Origin: Pseudomonas sp. Bc-h
GTDB taxonomy: Bacteria > Pseudomonadota > Gammaproteobacteria > Pseudomonadales > Pseudomonadaceae
Length of the DNA: 64,000 bases
Assembly (NCBI RefSeq): GCF_002080045.1
Contig: NZ_MUIN01000001.1
Coordinates: 380,930 to 444,929 of the forward strand
Direction: 5' to 3'
Shown here: piece by piece, positions 37,043-47,723 of the stretch
Position numbering within the stretch: the stretch's first letter is position 1
How the letters are laid out: every line of letters begins with the position of its first letter
Program-made: the position numbers and the translations under genes
The notes under the pieces: model-generated
What the model saw: only the letters and a program-made list of their open reading frames with translations
Told to the model about the DNA's origin: nothing
Databases searched by the model: none

Positions 37043-37639
37043 TCAAGGCACCAGATACCCTTTGATCCCCGTGAAGATGATCTGTGCAGCCAGCGCACAG
37101 ACAAACAGCCCCATCAGCCGGCTGACGATCTGCAAGCCTTGCTCACCCAGAATGCGCTCGATGCTGTGTGACAGGTACAACACCACGCCCACGGTAAAGC
37201 TTGCCAGGGCAATGCTGATGATTGCGGTGATCTTGTCGTCCCAGTGCGGTTGGCTGACGCCCATGACCAGCAAGGCGCCAATGGTGCCCGGACCTACGGT
37301 GATCGGAATGGTCAGGGGAACAACGGCGACGTCTTGTTGAACGTTGTCGGTGTCGACGCCCGACTTGCCCTGTGCCATGGCCAGCGCGGAAATGAACAGC
37401 ACGCTGCCGGCGCCTATGCGGAAGGCGTCGGCAGTAATGCCGAACACACCAAATATGACTCGCCCGAACAGGTACAGCAGCACGCTGGACACCAATGTCG
37501 CGAAGGCGATTTTCCACGCCAGATAGCGGCGTTCCTTGCGCGAATAACCGCGGCTCAGGCTGATGAAGCAGGACAGGACGAAGAACGGGCTATAGAGCAC
37601 CAGCATCTTCAGGTAAACGCTGAACAACACATGCAGCAT
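37043..37639 (-). CDS. MarC/UPF0056 family integral membrane protein
   Basis: A 198-residue protein with six predicted membrane helices and the family motifs FVLSCFISLSRGYSRKER, ITADAFRIGAGSVLFISALAM and PLTIPITVGPGTIGALLVMG. MarC-type proteins have no settled function; they were once linked, wrongly, to multiple antibiotic resistance. The ATG at 37639 starts directly at the first helix; a frame to 37675 adds 12 residues of doubtful coding value. It is convergent with the three-paralogue module. Confidence 0.88.
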   Translation of the reverse strand: MLHVLFSVYLKMLVLYSPFFVLSCFISLSRGYSRKERRYLAWKIAFATLVSSVLLYLFGRVIFGVFGITADAFRIGAGSVLFISALAMAQGKSGVDTDNVQQDVAVVPLTIPITVGPGTIGALLVMGVSQPHWDDKITAIISIALASFTVGVVLYLSHSIERILGEQGLQIVSRLMGLFVCALAAQIIFTGIKGYLVP

Positions 37640-37704
37640 GGTTTGAGCTCGTGGCGGCAGACTTGGACGGGGCAAGTCTATCAGGCGCCGCAGAGAGCGT
37701 AGGG

Positions 37705-40500
37705 TCAGTTTTGCTGATAGCGATCCTGATCGCTGCGTTCGATGCCAGCCTGGTTGCGTGCCCGTTGCTCGACCCAGTACTCCACCAGTTCACGTAACTG
37801 CGAGAGTTCTACAGGCTTGGACATATGGCCGTCCATCCCGGACTGGCGGGCGCGGTCCTTGTGCTCAGCCAGAATGTGCGCTGTCAGCGCAACGACTGGA
37901 GTGCGGGAACGCTGGTTGCCCATTTCCCAGGCACGCAGTTGCTGAGTGGCAGAGAAGCCGTCGAGGATGGGCATCTCACAGTCCATCAGCACAAGGTCGT
38001 AGCGCTGGGCCTTCATGGCGCTCAGGGCTTCTTCGCCGTTACTGGCAGTGTCCGGTTGCAGGTTGAGTTTGCCCAGCATGCCCCGGATCACCTTGGTGGA
38101 GATGCTGTTGTCTTCGGCGACCAGAATGCGGAAGTCGCTCGGCACGTTCACATCGGTGTTGACCGCCGGGGAGGGTTGAAATGGCGTCTGGCCCTTGTTC
38201 CGCTGGTTAAGCTCATCGGCCAGCGTGGTCTTCAGCGTATAGCCCGCTACCGGTTTGGCGAGGATGCGCTTGACCCCGGCATTGCGTGCGATGACCTTGC
38301 TTGGCGCATTGCTGATGCCAGTGAGCATGATCAACAGAATGTCGTGGTTGAGGCTCGGGTCTTCCTTGATCTTGGCCGCCAGCTGCATGCCGGTCATCCC
38401 GGGCATGTTCTGATCGAGCAGCACGATGTCGAAGTAATCGCGCAAGTGCGCCTTGGTTCGCAGCAGCGCCAGCGCTTCCTTGCCGGAGGGCACGGCGCTG
38501 ACGTTCAGACCCCAGGCGCTGCATTGCTGGACCAGCACTTTGCGGCAGGTGTCGTTGTCGTCGACCACCAGCACGCGCGCACCCTTTAGCGGGCTGTCGA
38601 GGTCAGAAGGTGGCTGCTCAAGACGCTCGGGATCCAGCGGCAGGCTGAGCCACAGGGTGCTGCCCTGATTGCTGCCGCTCTGAATACCGAATTCGCCGTT
38701 CATCAACAGGATCAACTGACGCGCGATCACCAGCCCCAGGTGACCACCGACTTTGCTGGCTGCCAGGAAGTTCTTGCTGTGCAGTTCAGCGTGCAGCAGT
38801 GCGTCGCGTTCCTTGGCCGTGAGCGGCGAGCCGCTGTCCTGCACGGCGATGCGCAGCCGTGGCTTGCCGCCGCGAGAGTCGAGGGCGACGACCAGCAGAA
38901 TCTCGCCCTCGTCGGTCTTCTTTAGCGCGTTTTCCAGCAGGCTGAGCAGGGTCTGTCGCAAGCGCGTCGGATCGCCGCTGATCACCCGGGGCACCTGCGG
39001 CTGGATGAAACTGATCAGTTCGACGCTTTGCTGCTCGGCCTTGGCCCTGAAAATGCTCAGGCAATCTTCGATCATGGCGTTGAGGTCGAACTGTACGTCG
39101 TCCAGTTCGATCTGTCCGGATTCGAGCTTGGTGATATCGAGGATTTCGTTGATCAGCGTCAGCAGTTCATTGCCGGCGCTGTGGATCGTCTGTACGTAAT
39201 CACGCTGCTTGACCGACAGCGGCGTGCCCAGCAGTAGCTCGGTCATGCCGAGAACGCCGTTCATGGGGGTACGGATTTCGTGGCTGATCTTCGCCAGAAA
39301 CTCGGCCTTGGCGTTGATTTCGGCGGTGCTGGCGGCGAGTTCGCGACTGATGCTGAAGTTGTCTTCAGTGATGCTGCGGTGGCGCTCGCTCAAGGCGATG
39401 CTCATCAGCAGACCGCACAGGCAGAACATGCCCAGCACCGCGCTGATCAGGGTTTGTGCCGGGATGGTGGTCAGCCAGAGCATGGCCGGCAGGATCACCA
39501 GGTTGCCGAGGTTGAAAACGATCATCGCGATCACGAAGGGACGCGCGGGCGCATAGCCCTTTTGCAGATGATAGATCGAGACCAGTGTGATGGTTAGCGT
39601 GGTGAGCCCCACCAGCAGGAATGTCAGGATGTTGAGCGGCAAGGTGTCGACGAAGAGCACCAGCAGGCCGCCGAAGCCGACGATCAGCAAGACGCTCATC
39701 AGCAGGCGATTGAGGGCTTCGACGCCGCGCTGAACGAAGAAACAGTAGGCGAACATCAAGCCGGTGGCGGCAGCGAGCAGCAGCGCCAGGTGAGCGCTCG
39801 GGGTCTGCGCCAGGTGCCAGTGAGGCAGCCACGGCGCCTGAAGATTGAGCAGCAGCAACGCACTGAGGCCTAGAAACGCTTCGCAGGCGGCCAGCCACAA
39901 ACTGCTGACCGAACGGGATTGGGCATAGCGGGTGATGTTCTGCACGATCAGCATGAACAACGAACCGAAGAACAGGCCAAGCAGCAGCGGGCGACGTTCA
40001 TCCGCAGCGCTGGAAACGGCTGACTCCAGTGAGATGTTCGGCCGCAGCTCTTGCTCGGATTTCAGACGCAGATACAGATCCAGAGGCTTGTCGCTTTGCG
40101 GGACCGGTAGCAGGAAGTCGATGGAGGGCAGCGGTTGCGAAGCGCGGGGCACTTTGTTGCCGGAGCGCGAGTGATCGATCAGGGTTTCACCATCGAGGAC
40201 GTACATGTCCACAGTGGCAAGATCCGGAGCGAAGATGCGCACCAGTTGTTCGTGATCGGCAGGGGCCAGGCGATAGTGTAACCACAGCGCGGAATCGCGA
40301 TTGGTGGCGCGGACCTGATCGAGTTCGACCGGGCTGAACTGAGTTTCGTAGTGAGCGGAGCGAATGTCGCTGAGTTGCAGGTTGGCCTGATCGTCGACAA
40401 GGGTCGACCATCCTGCACTGACCTCGGCAGATGCCGTAGGAACACAGAGCAGGGTCATCATGGCGATGAACAGACAAGTGGCAATCCTGAGCCAGCGCAC
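37705..40500 (-). CDS. retS: Hybrid sensor kinase RetS
   Basis: A 931-residue protein. Domains: signal peptide/helix (1-25), periplasmic 7TMR-DISMED2 (about 35-165), seven-helix 7TMR-DISM membrane region (about 172-370), HisKA with H407 (AKISHEIRTPMNG), HATPase (about 510-622) and two receivers with D696 and D840. The HATPase G1 box is degenerate (DSGSP instead of DxGxG). In P. aeruginosa RetS blocks GacS, and so controls the Rsm switch between acute virulence and biofilm. The adjacent purD matches that species. A GTG start at 40500 is chosen because AAGGGA lies 8 bp upstream and the length fits (942 in PAO1); the frame extends to 40749 inside purD. Confidence 0.93.
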   Translation of the reverse strand: MRWLRIATCLFIAMMTLLCVPTASAEVSAGWSTLVDDQANLQLSDIRSAHYETQFSPVELDQVRATNRDSALWLHYRLAPADHEQLVRIFAPDLATVDMYVLDGETLIDHSRSGNKVPRASQPLPSIDFLLPVPQSDKPLDLYLRLKSEQELRPNISLESAVSSAADERRPLLLGLFFGSLFMLIVQNITRYAQSRSVSSLWLAACEAFLGLSALLLLNLQAPWLPHWHLAQTPSAHLALLLAAATGLMFAYCFFVQRGVEALNRLLMSVLLIVGFGGLLVLFVDTLPLNILTFLLVGLTTLTITLVSIYHLQKGYAPARPFVIAMIVFNLGNLVILPAMLWLTTIPAQTLISAVLGMFCLCGLLMSIALSERHRSITEDNFSISRELAASTAEINAKAEFLAKISHEIRTPMNGVLGMTELLLGTPLSVKQRDYVQTIHSAGNELLTLINEILDITKLESGQIELDDVQFDLNAMIEDCLSIFRAKAEQQSVELISFIQPQVPRVISGDPTRLRQTLLSLLENALKKTDEGEILLVVALDSRGGKPRLRIAVQDSGSPLTAKERDALLHAELHSKNFLAASKVGGHLGLVIARQLILLMNGEFGIQSGSNQGSTLWLSLPLDPERLEQPPSDLDSPLKGARVLVVDDNDTCRKVLVQQCSAWGLNVSAVPSGKEALALLRTKAHLRDYFDIVLLDQNMPGMTGMQLAAKIKEDPSLNHDILLIMLTGISNAPSKVIARNAGVKRILAKPVAGYTLKTTLADELNQRNKGQTPFQPSPAVNTDVNVPSDFRILVAEDNSISTKVIRGMLGKLNLQPDTASNGEEALSAMKAQRYDLVLMDCEMPILDGFSATQQLRAWEMGNQRSRTPVVALTAHILAEHKDRARQSGMDGHMSKPVELSQLRELVEYWVEQRARNQAGIERSDQDRYQQN

Positions 40501-40594
40501 GGCGAAATCCCTTCGTGAATGAAGCCAGTTAACTCTGGGGCGGCACTGGATGATCAGCCGGTTCTCCTGAATGAAGAACCGGCCAGAACCAGGT

Positions 40595-41890
40595 TTACTC
40601 CAGATGTTCGCCGCGTTCCCGGGCAATGGCACGGTAGCCAATGTCCTTGCGGTAGAAACAGCCTTTCCAGTCAATCTTTGCAGCCAGTTCGTACGCGTGC
40701 TTCTGCGCATCGCCGACGCTGTCACCCAGCGCAGTGGCGCACAGAACACGGCCGCCGGAGGTCACGACCTGACCATCCTTGAGCGCAGTACCGGCATGGA
40801 ACACCTTGCCCGGCAGAGCGGAGGCGGCGTCCAGCCCGTTGATCGCATCGCCCTTGGCGTAATCGGCAGGGTAACCGCCCGCCGCCAGCACGATGCCCAA
40901 ACTTGGACGCGGATCCCATTGGGCTTCCACTTTGTCCAGAGCTTGCGCCAAAGCAGCCTCGACCAGCAATACCAGGCTCGATTGCAGGCGCAGCATCACA
41001 GGTTGAGTTTCCGGGTCACCGAAACGGCAGTTGAACTCGATGACCTTGGGATTGCCCGCCTTGTCTATCATGAGACCAGCATAGAGGAAGCCGGTGTAAA
41101 CGTTGCCTTCCTCGGCCATGCCTCTGACGGTCGGCCAAATCACCAGATCCATCACACGCTGGTGCACATCGGCGGTAACCACCGGAGCCGGGGAGTAGGC
41201 ACCCATGCCGCCGGTGTTCGGGCCGCTGTCGCCGTCGCCGACACGCTTGTGGTCCTGGCTGGTGGCCATCGGCAGAACATTCTTGCCGTCGACCATGACG
41301 ATGAAGCTGGCTTCTTCGCCGTCCAGGAACTCTTCGATGACGACGCGCGAACCGGCATCCCCAAAAGCGTTGCCCGCGAGCATGTCGCGCACGGCTTCTT
41401 CGGCTTCTTCGAGGGTCATGGCGACAATCACGCCTTTACCGGCTGCCAGGCCGTCGGCCTTGATCACGATCGGTGCGCCCTTTTCGCGCAGGTAGGTCAG
41501 CGCAGGCTCGATCTCGGTGAAGTTCTGATAATCGGCGGTCGGGATTTTGTGGCGAGCCAGAAAATCCTTGGTGAAGGCTTTCGAGCCTTCCAACTGCGCA
41601 GCGCCTTTGGTCGGACCGAAGCAGTCCAGGCCGCGGGAGCGAAACAGGTCAACCACACCGGCAACCAGAGGAACTTCCGGGCCGACGATGGTCAGGGCAA
41701 CGTTCTTTTCGGCGAAATCGGCCAACTGCTCAAGGGCCAGCACGTCGATGGCAACGTTCTCGCATTTGGCTTCGATGGCGGTACCGGCGTTGCCTGGTGC
41801 AACGAAGACCTTCTGGACGCGCGGATCCTGCGCGACCTTCCAGGCCAGAGCGTGTTCACGGCCACCGCTGCCGATGATCAAAACATTCAT
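40595..41890 (-). CDS. purD: Phosphoribosylamine-glycine ligase PurD (also the C-terminal half of a fused frame)
   Basis: A 431-residue ATP-grasp ligase starting [18 protein letters not shown], with [35 protein letters not shown] and full C-terminal domains. It makes glycinamide ribonucleotide, the second step of purine synthesis. The ATG at 41890 has a GAGG 9-10 bp upstream, so independent initiation is still possible. The frame is however open upstream without any stop all the way through purH. Confidence 0.95.
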   Translation of the reverse strand: MNVLIIGSGGREHALAWKVAQDPRVQKVFVAPGNAGTAIEAKCENVAIDVLALEQLADFAEKNVALTIVGPEVPLVAGVVDLFRSRGLDCFGPTKGAAQLEGSKAFTKDFLARHKIPTADYQNFTEIEPALTYLREKGAPIVIKADGLAAGKGVIVAMTLEEAEEAVRDMLAGNAFGDAGSRVVIEEFLDGEEASFIVMVDGKNVLPMATSQDHKRVGDGDSGPNTGGMGAYSPAPVVTADVHQRVMDLVIWPTVRGMAEEGNVYTGFLYAGLMIDKAGNPKVIEFNCRFGDPETQPVMLRLQSSLVLLVEAALAQALDKVEAQWDPRPSLGIVLAAGGYPADYAKGDAINGLDAASALPGKVFHAGTALKDGQVVTSGGRVLCATALGDSVGDAQKHAYELAAKIDWKGCFYRKDIGYRAIARERGEHLE

Positions 41891-43597
41891 TTCAAAAACC
41901 TCGATGACGCTAATTCTGTGAGTGTCGCTGGCGCTGAGTGCCATGCCGCTGCATCCATGATGCTGCGTTGTGTATGTAGCAGTCCGGCTTGCCGGCGGTG
42001 GCGTCAGTGAGATCGTGAACACCATCGCAATACCGGCCTCATCGGCCGCTGCAATGACTTCAGCATCACGCATCGAACCGCCTGGCTGAATCACAGCGGT
42101 GATACCGACCTTGGCAGCGTTGTCCAGACCGTCGCGGAACGGGAAGAACGCATCCGATGCCATCACCGAACCGGCGACCTGCAGGCCAGCGTGTTCAGCC
42201 TTGATCGCTGCGATGCGCGCGGAGTTCACGCGGCTCATCTGGCCAGCGCCAACGCCGATGGTCTGGCGGTTCCTGGCGTAGACGATAGCGTTGGACTTCA
42301 CGTACTTGGCGACTTTCCAGGCGAAGATCAGGTCGTTGATTTCCTGCTCGGTCGGCGCGCGCTTGGTCACGACTTTCAGGTCGTCGGCGGTGATCATGCC
42401 GATGTCACGGCTCTGCACCAGCAAACCGCCGTTGACGCGCTTGTAGTCCCAGGCCGGCGCGCGGTCGGCAGCCCACTGGCCGCTGGTCAGCAGACGCACA
42501 TTGGCTTTGCTGGCAACGATGGCCTGCGCTTCGGCGCTGACGCTTGGGGCAATGATCACTTCCACGAACTGGCGTTCGACGATGGCCTTGGCGGTCTCGG
42601 CGTCCAGTTCACGGTTGAAGGCGATGATGCCGCCGAATGCCGACTCGCTGTCGGTGGCGTAGGCCAGTTCGTAGGCCTGACGGATGCCGCCTTCGGCGTC
42701 CGGGCTGACAGCCACGCCGCACGGGTTGGCGTGCTTGACGATGACGCACGCCGGCTTGACGAAGCTCTTCACGCACTCCAGTGCAGCGTCGGTATCGGCC
42801 ACGTTGTTGTAGGAGAGTTCCTTGCCCTGCAGTTGGGTTGCAGTGGCGATGCCGACTTCGGCCGGTTTCGCCTCAACGTAGAACGCGGCGCTCTGATGCG
42901 GGTTCTCGCCGTAGCGCATTTCCTGGGTCTTGACGAACTGGGTGTTGAAGGTGCGCGGGAACTCGCTGCGGCCCTCGGTGCTCAATGTTTCGGCGCTCTG
43001 GTCGACGCTGCCCAGGTAGTTGGCGATCATGCCGTCGTAGGCGGCAGTGTGCTCGAAGGCCTTGAGCATCAGGTCAAAACGCTGTGCGTAGGTCAGACCA
43101 CCGGCCTTGAGGCTTTCCAGCACCTGGCCGTAGTCACTTGCGTTGACCACGATGGCCACGTCTTTGTGGTTCTTGGCAGCGGAACGGACCATGGTCGGGC
43201 CGCCGATGTCGATGTTCTCGATGGCCGTCGGCAGATCGCAACCTGGCTTGGAAACGGTCGCTTCGAACGGATACAGGTTGACGGCTACCAGATCGATGGG
43301 CTTGATGCCGTGCTCGGCCATGATCGCGTCGTCAGTGCCGCGACGGCCCAGGATGCCGCCGTGGATTTTTGGGTGCAGGGTCTTGACCCGACCGTCCATC
43401 ATTTCTGCAAAACCGGTGTAATCCGCGACTTCTACCGCTGCTACGCCGTTGTCCTTGAGCAGCTTGAACGTGCCGCCGGTGGAGAGAATCTCGACGCCCA
43501 GGGCTTCGAGTTCACGGGCGAATTCAAGGATCCCGGTCTTGTCTGAAACGCTGATCAAGGCGCGGCGGATCGGCAGGCGGGTAGTCTGGTCGGTCAT
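40595..43597 (-). CDS. purH: PurH (AICAR transformylase/IMP cyclohydrolase) with lost stop, in-frame with PurD
   Basis: The frame codes 1000 residues. Residues 1-528 are PurH: an MGS-like IMP cyclohydrolase domain ([20 protein letters not shown]) and the AICAR transformylase domain ([11 protein letters not shown], catalytic Lys-His). The usual PurH C-terminus GMRHFRH, seven residues, is missing: the sequence goes from AMVFT into [14 protein letters not shown]..., 41 residues derived partly from a REP element, then PurD starts at Met570. The usual length of Pseudomonas PurH (535) equals 528 + 7 exactly. The ATG at 43597 gives the family start [16 protein letters not shown]; a frame to 43618 adds seven residues. 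Whether the product is a fusion, whether its C-terminus is processed, or whether the assembly is wrong cannot be told from sequence alone. Confidence 0.85.
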   Translation of the reverse strand: MTDQTTRLPIRRALISVSDKTGILEFARELEALGVEILSTGGTFKLLKDNGVAAVEVADYTGFAEMMDGRVKTLHPKIHGGILGRRGTDDAIMAEHGIKPIDLVAVNLYPFEATVSKPGCDLPTAIENIDIGGPTMVRSAAKNHKDVAIVVNASDYGQVLESLKAGGLTYAQRFDLMLKAFEHTAAYDGMIANYLGSVDQSAETLSTEGRSEFPRTFNTQFVKTQEMRYGENPHQSAAFYVEAKPAEVGIATATQLQGKELSYNNVADTDAALECVKSFVKPACVIVKHANPCGVAVSPDAEGGIRQAYELAYATDSESAFGGIIAFNRELDAETAKAIVERQFVEVIIAPSVSAEAQAIVASKANVRLLTSGQWAADRAPAWDYKRVNGGLLVQSRDIGMITADDLKVVTKRAPTEQEINDLIFAWKVAKYVKSNAIVYARNRQTIGVGAGQMSRVNSARIAAIKAEHAGLQVAGSVMASDAFFPFRDGLDNAAKVGITAVIQPGGSMRDAEVIAAADEAGIAMVFTISLTPPPASRTATYTTQHHGCSGMALSASDTHRISVIEVFEMNVLIIGSGGREHALAWKVAQDPRVQKVFVAPGNAGTAIEAKCENVAIDVLALEQLADFAEKNVALTIVGPEVPLVAGVVDLFRSRGLDCFGPTKGAAQLEGSKAFTKDFLARHKIPTADYQNFTEIEPALTYLREKGAPIVIKADGLAAGKGVIVAMTLEEAEEAVRDMLAGNAFGDAGSRVVIEEFLDGEEASFIVMVDGKNVLPMATSQDHKRVGDGDSGPNTGGMGAYSPAPVVTADVHQRVMDLVIWPTVRGMAEEGNVYTGFLYAGLMIDKAGNPKVIEFNCRFGDPETQPVMLRLQSSLVLLVEAALAQALDKVEAQWDPRPSLGIVLAAGGYPADYAKGDAINGLDAASALPGKVFHAGTALKDGQVVTSGGRVLCATALGDSVGDAQKHAYELAAKIDWKGCFYRKDIGYRAIARERGEHLE
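41976..42010. repeat. REP element inside the purH-purD reading frame
   Basis: GTAGCAGTCCGGCTTGCCGG followed by CGGTGGCGTCAGTGA is the same REP family as at 4173, 8052 and 13659. On the minus strand it is translated as part of a 41-residue bridge (about [13 protein letters not shown]) between the truncated PurH C-terminus and PurD. Confidence 0.88.
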
Positions 43598-43629
43598 CTC
43601 AACTTCCATCAAAAGCAAAAGAATTCAGC

Positions 43630-43660
43630 AAAAAAGCGACCTGATTGCGGTCGCTTTTTC
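43630..43660. terminator. Bidirectional terminator between fis and purH
   Basis: AAAAAAGCGACC pairs with GGTCGCTTTTT around a short loop, 13 bp past the fis stop and 33 bp before the purH start on the minus strand. It separates the dusB-fis unit from purH. Confidence 0.85.
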
Positions 43661-43672
43661 TGTTTTGGATGC

Positions 43673-43993
43673 TTACAGCAGGTCGTACTGCTTGAGTTTC
43701 TTGCGCAGGGTGCCACGGTTCAGCCCCAGCAGCTCGGACGCCTTCGTCTGGTTGCCCTTGACGTAATTCATCACGCACTCGAGCAGCGGAGCTTCGACTT
43801 CCGATAGCACCAGGTTGTAGACATCAGTGACGGCAGCACCTTCCAGGTGAGCGAAATAATTGTGCAGCGCCTTTTCGACGCTTCCGCGCAGGGTCTGACC
43901 CTCTTCGCTCGGCGTATTGAGGTGCTGTTTCAAATTGACGTTGTCGCTCACGGGTGTTGTTCCACTCACTAAAGTCTCTGTCATCATCGTCAT
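43673..43993 (-). CDS. fis: Nucleoid-associated regulator Fis
   Basis: A 106-residue protein; the C-terminal helix-turn-helix [20 protein letters not shown] is diagnostic. The flexible N-terminal arm and dimer helices precede it. Fis bends DNA and regulates rRNA, recombination and many growth-phase genes. It overlaps the dusB stop by 4 bp, the conserved dusB-fis arrangement of gammaproteobacteria. Confidence 0.95.
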   Translation of the reverse strand: MTMMTETLVSGTTPVSDNVNLKQHLNTPSEEGQTLRGSVEKALHNYFAHLEGAAVTDVYNLVLSEVEAPLLECVMNYVKGNQTKASELLGLNRGTLRKKLKQYDLL

Positions 43994-45003
43994 GCGGCCA
44001 CCTCTTGTTCGTTCCCTGCTTCCGGGCTTTTATCGCGTTCGGCAAAGAATTCCCGAACGTTGGCGCACTGTGCTTCCGTATCTTCCAAACGATTGAAAAG
44101 GGCGCGAAATTCCCTGGCGCCCGGCAAGGTTGCGAGATACCAGCCGACGTGTTTTCGGGCAATCCGCACGCCCATCACGTCGCCATAGAACGTGTGAAGC
44201 GCGGCCAGATGCTCTAGCAGAATGCGTTCCACTTCAGCCAGCGCGAGCGCGGGGAGTTTTTCCCCGGTGCGCAGGTAGTGTTCTATCTCGCGAAAAATCC
44301 ATGGGCGCCCTTGGGCGGCCCGGCCAATCAACAGTCCATCGGCACCGGTCGCGTGCAATACGTGCCGGGCTTTTTCCGGTGAATCGATGTCGCCGTTGGC
44401 GAATACCGGAATCGACACCGCCTGTTTTATCGCGGCGATCGTGTCGTACTCGGCTTCGCCGGTGTAGAGATCCGCACGGGTCCGCCCGTGTACCGCCAAT
44501 GCCTGTATTCCGGCTTGTTCGGCGATTCTGGCGACCGTCAGACCATTTTTGTTCGCCCGGTCCCAGCCGGTGCGAATCTTCAGGGTGACCGGTACCTCGA
44601 CTGCCGCGACCACCGCGTGCAGGATTTCGGTCACCAACTGTTCATCTTTCAACAGTGCGGAACCAGCGGCCTTGTTGCAGACCTTCTTCGCCGGACAACC
44701 CATGTTGATATCGATGATCTGCGCGCCAAGTTCGACGTTGGCACGTGCTGCATCCGCCAGCATCTGCGGATCTCCACCGGCGATCTGCACCGAGCGCGGC
44801 TCGGGATCGCCTTCGTGAATCATGCGTAACCGCGACTTGCGGCTGTTCCACAGGCTCATGTCACTGGTGACCATTTCCGACACCACCAGGCCTGCGCCGA
44901 GCTGGCGACAGAGCTGCCGGAAGGGCTGGTCGGTGACGCCCGCCATGGGGGCGAGGATCAAGCCGTTTTGCAATGTATATGGGCCGATGCGTACCGCCGA
45001 CAT
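43990..45003 (-). CDS. dusB: tRNA-dihydrouridine synthase DusB
   Basis: A 337-residue TIM-barrel flavoenzyme. Visible: [20 protein letters not shown] (FMN site), [20 protein letters not shown] (catalytic Cys), [27 protein letters not shown] and [14 protein letters not shown]. It reduces uridines in tRNA D-loops. It is first in a dusB-fis operon; about 290 bp of promoter region separates it from the DUF3426 gene. Confidence 0.95.
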   Translation of the reverse strand: MSAVRIGPYTLQNGLILAPMAGVTDQPFRQLCRQLGAGLVVSEMVTSDMSLWNSRKSRLRMIHEGDPEPRSVQIAGGDPQMLADAARANVELGAQIIDINMGCPAKKVCNKAAGSALLKDEQLVTEILHAVVAAVEVPVTLKIRTGWDRANKNGLTVARIAEQAGIQALAVHGRTRADLYTGEAEYDTIAAIKQAVSIPVFANGDIDSPEKARHVLHATGADGLLIGRAAQGRPWIFREIEHYLRTGEKLPALALAEVERILLEHLAALHTFYGDVMGVRIARKHVGWYLATLPGAREFRALFNRLEDTEAQCANVREFFAERDKSPEAGNEQEVAA

Positions 45004-45295
45004 AGGGTGACCTGTTGTGGGGCCGAATCACGAGGTCTGGTCCGGAAAGTGCTACCGAAAACGGTCGAGCAGCTTTTCAGACGGGACCCAGAGTATGAAA
45101 AAGGGTGGGCATGATACCCGCTCTCGATGACTGGATAAAGGCTGAATTGGATAAAATCTGAACAGTTGCTTTCTTATCGCGAACGGTTTGGTTCGAGTTC
45201 GCGTTGTCATAAATCTGTCGTCGGTTTTTTGCCCGCGCCGTGCCGCATTTCAGTGCGGTTCAGTGAGGGTGGTTCCCTGCCCGCCGTCCTGGATT

Positions 45296-46666
45296 TTACT
45301 CCGGCGAGCGAAAACTCAAACTGTAATTCACGGCCTTCGGACCAGGGTCGAGGATGTCCAGTGCGATGTGGATAGGCGTCTGCGGCGGCATTTCGTCCTT
45401 GCCGGCCAATTCTCCACTCAGGTATTCCCCAGGCTTGAACCGACGACTGGCAATCAGCTGACCACTGGTATCGGCGAAGCGCAGTTCCAGGAGCGGAAAC
45501 GGCTGGGAGAACGAAGCCCGGTTGTAGATGATTGCGTCGACGACCAGAGCGCCCTGGAATTCCGGGTGGCTGCGTACCACCAGGTTGCTGCTTTTGAGCA
45601 GCTTGATGTCAACCTTGGACGGCACTTTGCAGCCGATTTGCGGGCACACGTCCTGGAACAACGACCGATATTGGTCCTGGCGCGCCAGTTCATCGAAGTG
45701 ATACCAGACGTACTGGCCCGCCAGCGCGCAAAGGGCGATCAACGCCAGCAGCAGCCAGAGCAGGCGACGTCCCCAGCGTGGCTTGGGTTTCTCCCAGGCC
45801 AGTTGCAACGGGTCGTCGGTCAGGTCCATCAGCGCCGGATCACGCAGCCCGGGCTCGTTGCGACCGCGCCTGCCATTGGGCAGTGGTTGTTCTTCCTCAT
45901 CATCGTCTTCTTCATGATGGCGATTGCGGGCGCGATCATCGTCACCATCCAGCGCTGAAAACCGCTCGGATTGGTGTTCCTCGTCATGCACGGTTTCGGT
46001 GTGCAGCCGATGGATATGCGACGGCTCGTCGTCGAAGTCGTCGGTTGCCATTGAAAGGGAGGGCTCTGTGCGATGGTCATCGTGCGGGTCGACTTCATCA
46101 CTGACGGAGGGCTCGTCGAACGTCTTGTGCTCGTCATGCTCGTCGATGACTTCAGCGCGCAACTCCGGTAGCTGGCTCACATCGTCGTGGGTCAGGCCAT
46201 GATCCCAGTGCTCGCCCGCGACCTCCGGCTCGTCGCGACGGGCGCTGAATGACTCGACCTCGTCGTGATCGCGGCCAGGGCTGGCGTGACCGAAAGATTT
46301 CGGCAGCTGGATCTCCCGTTGTTCGAGACGGGCCAGTTCTACGTCCAGATCGTCGAGATCCAGACTGTCCAGGTCGACGGTGCGGTCTTCGCGCTTGACC
46401 GGCAGCGGCGCGGGCTCGCTGATCACGACGGACTGCGGTGCGATGACCTCGGGCTTTTGCTCAGGCAGCGGCTGTACCTGCTCCGGCGATGGGGCAGGCG
46501 GCGACGCCTTTGCCCCGGCGCGCTGTTCCAACAGTTGTTTCGCGGCATTGAACACTTGCAGGCAAGAGCCGCAGCGCACCATGCCTCGGGCCACGCTCAA
46601 TTGAGCGTGGCTGACGCGGAAACTGGTCTGGCAGTGAGGGCACTGGGTGACGAAACTGTCGGTCAT
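45296..46666 (-). CDS. Zinc-ribbon DUF3426 membrane protein
   Basis: A 456-residue protein in three parts. Residues 1-45 form an MJ0042-type zinc ribbon (C9, C12, C32, C35). Residues about 50-290 are a low-complexity linker with many Asp, Glu and His. One membrane helix follows (about 302-324), then the periplasmic DUF3426 domain (about 330-456), which ends near AVNYSLSFRSPE. It matches PA4851. Function is unknown. It lies 44 bp after prmA on the same strand and is likely co-transcribed with it. Confidence 0.87.
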   Translation of the reverse strand: MTDSFVTQCPHCQTSFRVSHAQLSVARGMVRCGSCLQVFNAAKQLLEQRAGAKASPPAPSPEQVQPLPEQKPEVIAPQSVVISEPAPLPVKREDRTVDLDSLDLDDLDVELARLEQREIQLPKSFGHASPGRDHDEVESFSARRDEPEVAGEHWDHGLTHDDVSQLPELRAEVIDEHDEHKTFDEPSVSDEVDPHDDHRTEPSLSMATDDFDDEPSHIHRLHTETVHDEEHQSERFSALDGDDDRARNRHHEEDDDEEEQPLPNGRRGRNEPGLRDPALMDLTDDPLQLAWEKPKPRWGRRLLWLLLALIALCALAGQYVWYHFDELARQDQYRSLFQDVCPQIGCKVPSKVDIKLLKSSNLVVRSHPEFQGALVVDAIIYNRASFSQPFPLLELRFADTSGQLIASRRFKPGEYLSGELAGKDEMPPQTPIHIALDILDPGPKAVNYSLSFRSPE

Positions 46667-46710
46667 GCGGGTATCCGGGTTAGCGAGCGCCTAAAGGTTT
46701 GCAGTAAAAA

Positions 46711-47589
46711 TCAGCGACGGCGGCCGGTGATCCGGACCCAGCCTTCGCGGTTGGCGATGGGGTCCAGATCGAATGCATCGGCGTAAGCGGCAGCCACTTC
46801 ATCGCCTTGCTCGGCCAGAATGCCGGACAGCGCCAGGCGTCCACCGGGTTTGACCAGACTTGCCAGCTGAGGTGCCAGCGACACCAGCGGTCCTGCCAGG
46901 ATATTAGCCACCAATACGTCGGCCGGCTCTTTTGGCAGGTCTTCAGGCAGATAGAGTGGAAATTTTTCGGCCGGGACGTTGTTGCGCCCGGCGTTGTCGC
47001 GAGACGCTTCCAGGGCTTGCACGTCGATATCGGTGCCCACAGCGTGGTTAGCGCCCAGCAGCAGCGCGGCGATCGCGAGGATGCCTGAACCACAGCCGAA
47101 ATCGAGCACATTGCAGTGGCTCAGGTCCTGACCGTCCAGCCATTCCAGGCACAGGGCAGTGGTCGGGTGGGTGCCGGTGCCGAACGCCAGTCCCGGATCA
47201 AGCAGCAGGTTAACCGCATCCGGCTCAGGCGCAGCGTGCCAGCTAGGCACGATCCACAGACGCTGACCGAAACGCATCGGCTGAAAGTTATCCATCCAGC
47301 TGCGTTCCCAGTCCTGGTCCTGGATCACTTCATGCATGTGCTCCGGCAGTTCGGCGCCGGTCAGCAGTTTGAGGTGTGCGAGCACATGATCGGCGTTGGT
47401 GTCGGCTTCGAACAGGGCCAGCAGGTGCGTGTGGGACCACAGCGGTGTGGTGTTCAGTTCGGGTTCGAAGATCGGCTGGTCTTCAGCGTCCATGAATGTA
47501 ACGGACACGGCGCCGACTTCAAGAAGGGCGTCTTCGTAGGTTTCGGCTTGTTCTGGGCTGATGGCGAGACGGACTTGCAGCCAAGGCAT
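46711..47589 (-). CDS. prmA: Ribosomal protein L11 methyltransferase PrmA
   Basis: A 292-residue SAM enzyme. The N-terminal L11-recognition domain (1-100) precedes the catalytic domain with [22 protein letters not shown] motif [20 protein letters not shown] and the NIL-A motif [12 protein letters not shown]. It trimethylates L11 on several residues. The genes around it follow the PAO1 order. Confidence 0.95.
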   Translation of the reverse strand: MPWLQVRLAISPEQAETYEDALLEVGAVSVTFMDAEDQPIFEPELNTTPLWSHTHLLALFEADTNADHVLAHLKLLTGAELPEHMHEVIQDQDWERSWMDNFQPMRFGQRLWIVPSWHAAPEPDAVNLLLDPGLAFGTGTHPTTALCLEWLDGQDLSHCNVLDFGCGSGILAIAALLLGANHAVGTDIDVQALEASRDNAGRNNVPAEKFPLYLPEDLPKEPADVLVANILAGPLVSLAPQLASLVKPGGRLALSGILAEQGDEVAAAYADAFDLDPIANREGWVRITGRRR

Positions 47590-47670
47590 GGCGGATTACC
47601 TTCGAATTTGAAAAATGACGAGCGGCACAGCGCCGCGAGAGACCGGCAAGTTTACGGGGTTCGGGGAGAA

Positions 47671-47696
47671 ACAACAAAGCCGCTCGGAAGCGGCTC
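47671..47696 (-). terminator. Rho-independent terminator after accC
   Basis: AGCCGCT (47678-47684) pairs with AGCGGCT (47689-47695) around CGGA, followed on the minus strand by TTTGTTGTTT. It lies 28 bp past the accC stop. Confidence 0.75.
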
Positions 47697-47723
47697 TGTT
47701 GGTCTGCGGCACTTACTGGAGAA

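Noticed and set aside
40552..40586. Hairpin after purD as a terminator
   Set aside because: The GCCGGTTCT/AGAACCGGC stem is real, but no T-run follows on the minus strand, so I did not list it as a terminator.
40501..40749. Upstream 83-residue extension of RetS
   Set aside because: It overlaps purD coding sequence in another frame and has no signal-peptide logic; the GTG at 40500 has a good ribosome binding site and gives the known RetS size.
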